Positions 1 to 10,463 of a stretch of 64,000 bases of DNA are shown here, piece by piece. The notes under the pieces are model-generated. The model was not told where the DNA came from. It did no database searches and saw only the letters and a program-made list of their open reading frames with translations. Within the stretch, counting starts at the first letter, position 1, and each line of letters begins with the position of its first letter. The translations under genes were made by a program, and so were the position numbers. This DNA comes from Tulasnella sp. 424 (taxonomy: Eukaryota > Basidiomycota > Agaricomycetes > Cantharellales > Tulasnellaceae): the NCBI GenBank assembly GCA_019633425.1, contig WSUB01000087.1:62001-126000 (forward strand), given 5' to 3'.

Positions 1-970
1 TCGTCGTTGCAAGCACAGAACTTGGTTTGGGCGCTCCGGTGTCTCGTCGGTGACTTTCCTAATCGGACTAGCGCCACATCCGTCCGGGTTTCGTTTTTGA
101 GCGAGAATTTCAAAGCCACCAACCCACGAGTGAGTTTCGACGTTTGCAGGGTTGGGAGTTTTGGGGGATTATCCGACACGTTTACAATGTACATAATGTA
201 ACTCGGAGAGCGTCACGTGTTACAAACGCAACTCGACATCCGTCACACATTGCCTAATGCCGACCCCCGGCTCGGGAGCTGAGCAGATTGGCATCAAAAG
301 TATGGGTTCCGGGGTGCGAGAGAGAAAATATTCGTCGCGTGGCCTTGTTGGGTGGGAGCATCACGAGCGAAGAATGCCATATGCAATGAGGAGAAGATGA
401 TTGTGTGACTATGAAGAGAGACGAGCTTCCAGAGATGAGTAGCCAGAGCGAGTGAGTCGGCTAAGAACAGCCTTTTTGTGTTGCGCAGTTAGTAAATTAG
501 ACGTCGGGGACACGAGGTCGAAGGCGCGAGTCTCGGTGGATCCTGGGAAGTCAGTGCCTTGCCAATTCGCATTTGGACTCGGCACAACCATCATCATCAT
601 TCACCCCGCCACTGCTTGGCGTTGACCAGTCCATCGACACCCACGACATCCAGGTATAGTCGCACGAGCGTCGGGGGTTACGACCGTTTGGAGACATCGT
701 AAGGGACTGTAGCTAGCTTTGGTGACCCGCTTCGTGGGTGTTCGGAATAATTTTGGTTGGGTGAGTGGAACCGGCGGAGGGGTCGAGCTCTTTTTTTATT
801 GCGAATTGAATTCTTCCCTTAAAACTCGTGCCTCGACCGTACCCAGAACATTCCCTGCCACCCGTAGAAAGACTTCCACTTCACCCGCTCAACCCGCTAA
901 ACCATCTCTCCCCTCCCCCTCCCCCCCATCCACCTCGCTCGACGACAGCGAGTCCCGCCCCCATCTTCAA
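1..970. other. Intergenic / 5' flank of the kelch gene
   Basis: No gene is supported here. A short open frame at 7-201 has no recognisable motif and no splice partner. The last 200 bases before the first ATG of the kelch gene are open in the same frame as its first exon, from about 719, and are rich in proline and serine codons. An upstream ATG or 5' exon of that gene could therefore lie here, but none is visible in frame. The region is otherwise unremarkable. Confidence 0.5.
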
Positions 971-3900
971 ATGCACTCCATCTCAGACTTGACGACTTTT
1001 GCTCGAAAGACTAAAGGACATGTTCCACCGCAATTAGTTGGTGCCTCGACCACCGTCGTCGGGAACAGGATGTACCTTTTCGTGAGTCCTATGTACCCTT
1101 GCCGTTCCCGAGATTTCAATGTCGACCAATATTCACCAATTGCCCCCCCTCACCCTCCCTCCCTACCCCCCCAATGCACCTACACAGGGCGGCAGGCTCG
1201 TATCCCTCCGACGAATGGTCTCGGACCTCTACGTATTCGACTTGGAGACGTTTGTTTGGGAAAAGCTCGAGCCCAGTCCAGATGACGACGTCCCCGGAGC
1301 CCGTTACTTCCATTCCGCAGACTCGTACAACGACTTGCTCGTCATATTCGGCGGCATGGGCTACGTCGCACCCGATTCAGAGGAACTCTGCGTCCTCAAC
1401 GACGTGCGCATCTTCGACCTCCGTACTCGAAAATGGCGCCCCTTAGGACCCGAACCGAACGCGACCATCCCACCAGACACGCCCGCGCTCCTACCCCGGG
1501 CGCGCTACGCGCACCTGTCCTCGGTCACAGCCGACCGCCTGTTCATCATCGGCGGGCAGGACATGACCAATGTGTGGCTCGACGACATTCACGTGTACGA
1601 TCTCAAGCGCATGGCCTGGGTTCAGCGCCAGGAGTACCCGAGACACTGCGGCACGTATCGCAGCGTCGCCGTTGCGGGCAAGCTGCGCGTTCGTCTGCCT
1701 ATGGAGGAGAGGCGCGGAGAGGATATGGGCTTACTCGGCCCACCTGGCTCGCGATTCCGAGTCGACGGTGTGCCACCACCCGACCCCAGCCGTGTCATCT
1801 CGGACGAAGTTACCCATTTGTCCTACTCCGCCACTCCAAGCCCGGAATTCCCGTGCGATATTATGCTCTATAGCAATTACAACGTGGGTGTCTCTTTGTT
1901 TGACATCGAAGAGAACGAGTTCACGAGCGCTGACCCTTTTTATTTATTTTTTCTTTTTCCCTTGCCCTTTTTTCCCTTTTCCCCCATGCCGCCTTGCGAT
2001 AGTTCACCGACGTTCGACGCGAACTGGAAGTCATCTCGCCTCAGGAACCTACGGGGTTCAGCATCACAGACCGTTCAGACGCCATGACGGGTCTATCCCT
2101 ACCCCCAGGCCTTCGCTTCCCAACCGGAGCGATTCTCGGGTCCCATTTGATCATCGCCGGAACTTATTTGGCCCATTCCTACCAATCATTCTCCATTTGG
2201 GCGTTGGACCTACACAGCATGACCTGGACCCGAATCGACGCAGGCACGACGCTCACCACGGGCTCATGGTCCCGAGGCGTCCTCTGGGCACAACAAAACA
2301 AGTTCCTCATCTTCGGCAACCGCGCTGGAAACCTCGTAGAAGACTATAACCGCCGTTTACTCTCATGGGACCACGTCGCGTACATCGATTTGGAGGCGTT
2401 TGGGATCTACCAACCTCCCCGACTGATGCTCGACTTGCGCACGCAGGAGTTGGGTTTAGCCGCGTTGGAAGAGCGCGTTCTAGCGGATTTCGAGATCGTG
2501 TGCGACGATGGTCGGAGGATCGCGTGTTCCAGACGGACGTTGGAGGAGCGTTGGCCCTGGTTCGCCGAGCAGCGGAGGAGGTACTTGAACGCTGCACGAA
2601 GAGCTCTCGATACGTTACCCGCACCTGCTCAGGGGGACGTCCCGCTTCCCGACCGCCCACTACCACCGCCACCGACTTCCAACGCCCAAACCCCAGGGAC
2701 GGCAGAAGACGATGAGAAGCCCGACCCCCGCCTCATGCCCCGCGCGTTGCACCTCTCCGAACCGTTTTCGACGACGTTGGCGCTCTTGCAGTACGTCTAC
2801 TCGTTGGGCCTTATCACACCACTTCAGCATTCCCCAGCTATCCTCAGCGCGCTTCTGCTCTTGTCGACCACGTACAAGATGCCCCACCTCGAGAGCCTCG
2901 TCAAGCACGCGATGCACAAGAACTTGAGTCCCTCGAGCAGCGTTGGCGTTTACGAGGTCGCGACGTTATGTGATTGTCAGAGTTTGCAAATAAGGTAACG
3001 TAATCCTATTTACTTTTCGGAAACGTTTAGCCTGTCGTGACTGATGGAACGTGATACTGTGCTGCTTTGTGTACAGGGCCTTGAAAGTCGTCATGGTAAG
3101 CGAGACTATTCTTTTGTTAAGAACCCCAGAATAGGAAACTAATATGTTGCTCTTTGGGAAAAAAACAGTCGTCTTCTCGTCGTCCTACCCAACCGTCGTC
3201 TCGTTCAGCGCAAAGCGGCAGTGGAGGTGGTGGTGGCCAAGGACCTGGTGGGGGAGGTGCTCCCGACCGCGATCCTCAGGGTCCAAAGGGTCCCAACAGT
3301 CAGGCACGACCGAGAGGTTTGTCCGACGCGAATCGACTTCGGGATAATACCGGGGGAGCGACCAGTGGAACAGAAGCCGGATACAATTCAAGCGCGAGCC
3401 GTGGAGGTGGAACGACGACGACGACGACTGCTGCGAATCAGCACCCCCCCACGGCTGCGTCCGCGCACCACCCCACACATTCCTCAAGCGGAGGTGAGTC
3501 TCTTCGGTTCTTTAAACCTTACCCTTAAAAACAACTCCCTCCCCCGTGGGGTTTGGTTGGTTTTTCGATCGAGAGACGAATTGGCACTGACTCGGCATTT
3601 TTTTCCTTTTCAATTGCGGGATTATTTTTTCCCTCCTCCTTCTCCTTCCTTCAAATGTCGCTTGTTCCTTTTTGGCCTCCGAAGGTACAGCGAGGCGACC
3701 AGGGACTGCCGATCCAGCTAACGCCGTTGCTCCAGTTGGAGGTCCACGGAGTCAATTATCCCTGGATACTTCGTTCCTCAAGGAGCAGCGCATCGGCCAC
3801 AGTCCTGATGAAATCACAACCACCACCACGGCACCACCTTCGACTGCGACGACGGCCCGGAGCACGCCTTCCGCCGGCCCTTCAAATGCCGCGGGACAAG

Positions 3901-5507
3901 TCTTCGACGGAGCAGTGACCTCGTCTCCTTCGCTCGTCCCTGTATCCGCTGTCTTGGCACCCACGTCCAACCCGTTCGTGGTCGTCTCGGACTCTCATCA
4001 CCAAGATGCTTCCAGTTCGTCGGGAAGTGGTAGTCGAAGCCGTTCAGCAAACAACAACGCCGCTCCACCAGCCGTGTCGGATACCGAAGCGCAGCTGCAG
4101 CGCGCGATCAGGATCGAGAAACGGCGGATGTCGCGGAAAGCCGCGCTCGCTGCGCACAAGATGGGTGCTGCTGGTGTCGTTGGAGGAGCGGGAGTTGGGG
4201 ACGTGTACCCGACGACGGAAGATGAGATGGCTGCGATGAATGGGGATGATGATTCGGATGAGGAGCGGGGGTCGGATGATGGAGACGACGCGTACGTCGG
4301 GCCGGAGATCGACATTCACTCTGCGTTCCCGATCCCGCCCTCTTCGCATCCGGTTCCGATTCCGTCTTCTCAACACGCGGACCCGGCCGCTGCCGCTGCC
4401 GCTGCTGCCAAGCGGTCCTTGTCGCCCAAGGGACCTCAGCGTTCGCCGCCGTCGAGCTTCGTCATGCCTGGTGCGGGCAACGTGTCGCCCTGGGCTGTTC
4501 CTCTAGCGGGAAACCGTCTCCCCGTGCGACGCAAGGCCAGCGACGTCTCGAGCGTGTCAGCGTCGACTTCGAGCGCGTCATCGTCTCGTATGTCTGGAAC
4601 GTCGAGCGTTGGGAGTCAGAGCGTCCCTACTGGGCGTAGGCGCGCGGGAAGCGACGCCACGGGTTCGACTGATGGTCCGTTGACACCCCCTGCTAACAAC
4701 ATGGCTGGATCGTTCACTGGTGCTCTCAGCATCGGAATCGCTGGAGGTGCTTTCTCTGTCATCAATACCAATTCGAATGAGTTACTCCCCCCTCCTGGTC
4801 GGTTGTTGGATAGAATTGACGAGTCGGGTGGTCCTTCGGGCCGACCTGGCACTCCTCCGACGAATGGGCTTTCAGTTTCGGAAGGGAAGAGACCAATGCA
4901 AGCACCTCACCTCAACGTACCACCAGAGCCTAGACCGATGGTTCAAGCTCCCTTGATCGACGCTCGTCGACCATCTGCTGCCTCGAGCGACGGTGGACTT
5001 GGCGGAGGACAGTCGACATATACCCAGTCTGTTGCATCGACGTCCTCCCCTCGTCCCTCTCAACTCGATCGACTTGCAAGTCCTCACCCGCACCCTCGCG
5101 ACGTGCACCCCGATTCCGAGCTAGATGTTCCCGGACCCCGTACCGGTGGGCACCGCCAAACCGGGTCGATCAGCGGTGGTTCCGGAGGCGCTAGGTCCGT
5201 TGCAACGGGCGAAATCCCACTCCAACGCAACTTGACTGGAACGTCGTCGGGGGACAGTATGGGTAGCGTCGCAGGTTTGCCGTACACGAGCCCCATGTCT
5301 CCCATCCCGAGTTCCAAGATGGACAAGCAAGTCGAAAAGGCGAGGAAGAACCTCGAGAAGTTGGAGAAGAAGGCCAGGGAGCAAGCTGCGAAGGACGAGA
5401 AAATGGCTCAAGAAAAAGCCGAGAAGATGCGCAAGAAAATTGCCGCTCAGTCGGCTCAAGAGATGTTCGACCGAGGTCGATACATGGGTGTTTTGGGATT
5501 CCGATAG
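971..5507 (+). CDS. Kelch-repeat protein with BTB-like domain and long disordered tail
   Basis: Six exons: 971-1081, 1188-1883, 2003-2994, 3077-3095, 3169-3493 and 3685-5507, giving 1321 aa. The last acceptor could instead be at 3690, also in frame. The N-terminal 450 residues read as kelch blades, with motifs such as YLFGGRLVS, SDLYVFDLETFVWEKLE, LFIIGGQD and FLIFGNRAG. A BTB-like segment follows, from DFEIVCDDGRRIACSRR to the helical part around LLSTTYKMPHLESLV. The remaining 650 residues are Ser/Pro/Gly-rich and probably disordered, ending in a basic coiled coil (KNLEKLEKKAREQAAKDEK). Kelch propellers usually mediate protein-protein contacts, and the kelch plus BTB-like layout recalls fission yeast Ral2, but that link is only a guess. 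The ATG at 971 is the first in frame; an upstream start is possible. The intron at 1884-2002 is preferred because it joins NYN to FTDVRREL. The fourth exon is only 19 nt. Confidence 0.82.
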
Positions 5508-6734
5508 ACATTTTCATTTTCATTTCTTTCTGGTTTATTCTCTCTCTTTTTTTACATCTCCCCTCACATGCAAGTCTCTGGAATTTATATGCTGCTCGTC
5601 TCAGTCTCGTGTCTGGCCATCATATGCTAGCCTGTCCACTCTCATTTAGTCTTATATACATGTACTTGGTTTGTGTGTCTCGTTTTTTCTTTGTAGTCGG
5701 TGCTTCAAAATTTAAAGGATTCTTGGGTTGAACTCTTTGCCCGCGTAGCTGTGCGATCGCGCTATCCCAAGCCACAACCACATGGGGTGTCTTGCAAGGG
5801 TCAGAATGTGGCTATTGACTTGCACGTCGAGAACCAAATGAGACTTCCTATACTCTCAGCCGGCTTTGTCCTAGTAATGCCTTGGCTGCGGTGCAGTGCC
5901 CCTGCTGGCTTCCTCCAAGCCAACAAGAAGCCCCCATCGGGACTGTGACATTTCGAATCCCCATCCGTGTACCCGGGCTCAGCTCACGTGCAGTCTTTCA
6001 CTGCCGTTTATCTCCGAGACATAACAGTTGCCCCCCGTTTCGGATCAAGACCTCTCGTCCCGGAGTAGTTAATATTGCAAAAATCACGAGCTACGCACTG
6101 ATTGCGAAGCACAAGGAAATTTGGGAAGCAGTGGTCTCGAAATTCCAGCCTTTCCCAAAAGACCACCTGATTCCTTCACAAAAGTCCTTCACATCGTTCC
6201 CACCCGAACTGTCAGTCCGGTGCCCGAAATCTGAGCGGTGCAGCGTCCAATCGGAAATCTAGCCAAGATCTAAAACCCAAAACGGGGACCGAGGACGTCG
6301 TAATTTTGATATCAGGGTTACGCAGGAGGGATCTCACCCTCAGTGGGGCGGAATCGAAGCCAAGGCCAAATGGGATCCAGATAAGCTTACTCCGAACTAG
6401 ACGGAGTGCCTATCCACCCACGACATTTACGCCCTGCACGTTGCACGTCATCCCACCGCTTCCAGCTGCCAATTCATTCGTTGTATATATACCGCTTTAA
6501 GTAAACGTGACTGTGAAACATTTTGACAGCTGCTTCTCCACTCCTATCCGGGCTTATCCGGGGGTTCGGACGACTACGATCGAAAAGGGAAAGGCGGGTA
6601 ACACTAGGATCAGAAAGGGTTCCTCGAGGAAGCTCGGGAGCAATAGTCTATTCACCCCATTAGGCAACTTAGGAGAACGATTCCCTTTGCTAGCTCTAAA
6701 ACGATGAACGAGGTGTTATTATTGCCACACTCCT
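5508..6734. other. Intergenic spacer
   Basis: This is the 3' flank of the kelch gene and then the 3' flank of the converging GRDP-like gene A. The T-rich stretch after 5507 is presumably 3' UTR. Small open frames occur, but none has a recognisable motif or a plausible spliced extension. I see no repeat shared with the rest of the window. Confidence 0.5.
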
Positions 6735-9710
6735 TCAGCCCATAATAGCGCCCATAACTCCCAAGGAAGCATTCATCTGGCCCATTCCCAAATCTTGTTG
6801 GAGCCTGCTGTCACCGCTCTGTTAATCATTAATAGAACGAAAAGGTTTACCACATCAGCAATGAGCAAGAGGAGGCAACGTCGTCAAGACTAGGCTTACC
6901 ATCATCACCGAGTATTTGATAGATTCGATCGGCCCTCCTCGCCTTTGATCGAATTGCGCACCACAAAGGCCGTTCATTCCATTTCCTTTGCAGCATTCGC
7001 CTGCAGCTGAGGCATTTTGAAGTCCGCGACCGGAAAGAGCAGTGCAGTCTCCTTGTCTGAGTCGTGGGTCAGCTATTAGAGGAGCCAAACTTTAAGGGAA
7101 CTCGTCATACCCGAACTTCCCAATTGGGAACCTAGTTGTCGATAGACGTTTGGTTAACGAAATGTCTTTACTGAAATTTACCTCGACACTCACTGAACGC
7201 CGTATTGAACGGGACACAAAAACGACGGCGCATGACCTCCAGTCCTCTTCTGCATGATTTCCCCCCATTGATCCGCTTTCCCTTTCTCAACGCTCTTACC
7301 CCAATCCTTCGCTCGCTTCGCCAGCTCTCGTCTCTTTAAGTCTGCCTGAGCCCCGTTTGGTTCACCAGGATTTATAATAGCAACGGCGTGATGGTCTGAC
7401 GGGTGAGTTTGATCTGCGGCGTCGTCTGAAGGAGAAAGCAAATCCGGTCGAGGGTTTTCGAGGGGCTTTTCTGAACTGGACTTGGATTTGCCCTTCTTGG
7501 AGAAGAAGGAGAAGGGGGAGCCGCTTGAACTGTTAGGAATATCCGACGGCAGGCAGCCGCAGATGGAGTAAGGCACTCCGAATCGAGCCTGGAACAATGC
7601 ATTTTGATTAGCAACCGAAGAGCATTGGGAAGGGAGAAAAATAAATACCTTCCAAGCTTCTGCAGTCTTGTCGTATGCATCAGAGAACGCGCCTTGGCTC
7701 ACTTTATCATCGTGGTCTGGGATCTGAGTTAGGTAAACGTGAATTTTTGGTACAAACGGAGTGCGTGATCAAGAAGTTGGGGCCGTACCAGACCAATAAC
7801 ATCCTTCAGTTGGCGACTGAGCAAAGCGGGGAGGACGAGACATCATTATTAGCGAGTCTCTTCTTCACGACGGGTGTGAGTGGGAGAGGGCGAACGTTCC
7901 GACTCACTAAGAATCGCAAAGCAATTTATGCGTATGCCAAGCAAGATCGATATCCTGAAGCATCACCGTGAGTCAGCAAAATCAGGTTCATCCCAATCTT
8001 AGTCGGGGGCACTCACCAACGTCGGGACCACGAAATTCCCCTGGGTCGAGCCCATAAGGTCCAAGAAATGATGATATCTCACGACGCAACGGGTCAACGT
8101 ATCGTGATCTTCTTCCCACCGTGCTTGTTCGGTGAATCCGAGGTTGACCATCTTTTCGATGAAGTTCATTTGGCGGAGGACCTTGAGGAGGAAGAGACCG
8201 GGACGCGTTGAGTTTGAACTGGGAGCGAGAGGTCGGAGGAGGTTGGGGACTTACCGCGCTGGCCAAATCGAGAGAGAATGGACCCGGTTGACGATATGCC
8301 GAGAGAATAATGTTCAACCTTTAGGGAATGTCAAAAGCCCAAACGTCAGCTCCGTTCCTTCCCCTCACTAACAAAAACAAAACAACTCACGGTCTCGGAG
8401 TGGCGATCCACTGCTGGTTCTTTTTACCCAGCAGTCCGATCCTGCAATAACCCTCGACAGCCTTCATGGTCCATCCAATCTTTTTGCCCCAAGTTTCGGC
8501 GGGTGCTGGACCGGTCGTTCCGTCGCGTAAATTGAGTACGGTGGACGTCAGGATCTGAGACCACCTGGGTTCCACGGGTGTGCCCGAGTGGTAATCTACG
8601 ATAGTATTTCTGAAAAAGACAGAAGGGTGATGTTATGGGGTCAATGGAGCGAGAAGGAGAGGGTGGGACCAGGGAACGTACGCAAGGAAGAATCGGTCTG
8701 GGTTGACGATACATTTCTCCATATCTTCGTAGAATTTCCTTACTACAAGAGCCTACCGAAAGAGAACCATAATGAAACAAGAGAGAGTCAGCGCGACCTC
8801 GCGTATGCACGCGGAACTGCTACCTCTCTGGTGAACATGAGCCGACAATTCTCGCAAATGCACCCATAGCCTCGTTGGGCGAAACCATCCCCTTTAAAAG
8901 TGATCCATGGGGTTTTATTGGGTTGGGAGCAACTTGGGCAGAAGACTGCAACAGTTTCATCCGAGGTTGTGTTTACCGGGGGTTTGAATGGTTGACCTGT
9001 GAACGAGTTGAATGCGGATGCTCGGCTCTCGGAAGGTGGGTGAGGGAGTAAAGTCTCGTGGTCGACTGAGCCGGCTAGCTGCATTAGGGGGAACGATCTG
9101 CACGCGTTTGAGGAACAGTTGGTTAACTGGTCGCCATTGGTCGGTAAGACGACGAACGGACGCACCCAATTCGGAGAAGACCTGGAAGTTTCCGAAGACA
9201 GTCCTCGTAGTAAGTTCGAGGGTTAAGCATGTATGTGTGCCACACCATCGTCACATCCAACGGCGGGACTTCATTCGGAGCCAACACCTTCGGCCCCTCC
9301 CCAAGAACCTCTTCCTGCCCTTCCCCACCAATCATCCGAACGGCCCATTGTTCGAAGCGGTATACGGCTCGCTGAAGGAATACTGCCCACCTCTCGTCGG
9401 GCTCCATGGACACGTCGCTATTCCCTTTAAACGTTCGGACTTCCTCGCGCAGACGATGGAAAGCCCCAAGCAAGACGAGGTGGGCTTGGAGGTCCGACGA
9501 CGTGACTTGAGCTTTGACATATTGGTCGTTAATCTTGAAATGATTGGGAACTTTGTCGTCGATGCCTTGTGAAGGAACGAATGTGCTTGAAGGTGCGTTC
9601 GGATCGTTGTACCCTGGCAAAGCGTCCGAACCACGAGCCGCGGCGGTGGCGGAGGTGTAGGCTGGAGCTTGGGAGTTGATCGGTGTGTATGAAGGAGGAA
9701 GTGCTGCCAT
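6735..9710 (-). CDS. GRDP-like (DUF1399 family) protein, copy A
   Basis: Twelve exons, read right to left: 9710-9166, 9097-8824, 8752-8682, 8609-8391, 8318-8255, 8181-8017, 7954-7908, 7816-7789, 7723-7649, 7588-7194, 7056-6900 and 6818-6735, giving 707 aa. All splice phases fit and copy B has the same structure. The protein matches the glycine-rich-domain-containing-like family. It has two WHT motifs, MVWHTYMLNPRTYYEDC in exon 1 and DIDLAWHTHKL in a 47-nt exon. It also has a CPSC..P pair in exon 2 and the block DHDDKVSQGAFSDAYDKTAE followed by RFGVPYSICGC. A charged low-complexity linker leads to a small Cys-rich tail (CTALSGRGL, GECCKGNG, GLCGAQ). The biochemical role of the family in fungi is not established. 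The ATG at 9710 opens the conserved N terminus and has a TATA-like element about 60 nt upstream. Tandem with copy B. Confidence 0.85.
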
Positions 9711-10463
9711 GTGGGAGTTGCTGAGAATTACTGATATTGGGCAAAAGGGATCGACGCCGCCAAGGCCCTTTATAGAGATGCTTATAGAGATTCTCCGAAG
9801 CCACACTGCATCCCGTACGTGATTCCTCGAGGTGCCCGTCACACATCAGCCCATTCTTGGCAACCGTCTACGCGTGGTTCATGGGGTTAATGTGTTGCGA
9901 TTTTCGCAGTCTGTCGTTTTGAGGGCGTTGTGCGACAGATTTTGGGAGGCCGAGGACGGAGAGAAGAGATGTGCGTGAGTTTCGCTAACCTGAAATAACC
10001 CAAGGTTTCGACACATCTGGAAACGCCGCGACTATAGACGGAGTTCTTCATGCCGACATGCCGCCTAATTGGGTGGAACAGGTGTGTGGCATTTTCCGTC
10101 GCTGCGAGAGACCCAACGTCGCGATGAGATAGTTTCCGTCACGAAGCTCAGTCGTGATTTCAGATATGTGTCTCCTACTCGTTACTTTGATGCTGCGTGT
10201 CTTACGGTTGGGTCGGTTTTTTTTAACTAGTTGGTTGGAATTATGTGATTGTCCATCCAACCCCAACAAGACGCGGTTCGGACATAAGACTAGCTCCGTC
10301 ACCAAAGACCACACTGGGGAAACAGCACACAGGTTCAACTGGCAGACACAACATTGATCATTTGGGGTATCCCAGAGTGCTAGTAAACGCACGCAAGTCC
10401 AACGCTTCATAATCTCAACCCGTTTTCATTCACGCAAGTTCATGATGTGTTGCAGGAATGATA
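9711..10463. other. Spacer between GRDP-like genes B and A
   Basis: This spacer lies between the stop codon of copy B and the start of copy A, both on the minus strand. It should hold the 3' UTR of B and the promoter of A, including the TATA-like site at 9769-9774. No further coding signal was seen. Confidence 0.5.
9769..9774 (-). promoter_or_regulatory. TATA-like box of GRDP-like gene A
   Basis: On the minus strand this reads TATAAA, 59-64 nt upstream of the ATG at 9710. Copy B has the same hexamer at a similar distance, which supports a core promoter role. The transcription start is not known. Confidence 0.4.

Noticed and set aside
719..970. N-terminal extension of the kelch protein from 719
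   Set aside because: The frame is open but begins with TTG and contains no ATG until 971. It may be untranslated leader.
1884..2002. Reading through 1884-2002 as kelch coding sequence (VGVSLFDIEENEF)
   Set aside because: Read-through meets a stop at 2087 in that frame. Splicing GTGGGT at 1884 to AG at 2002 restores the frame and gives NYN joined to FTDVRREL.
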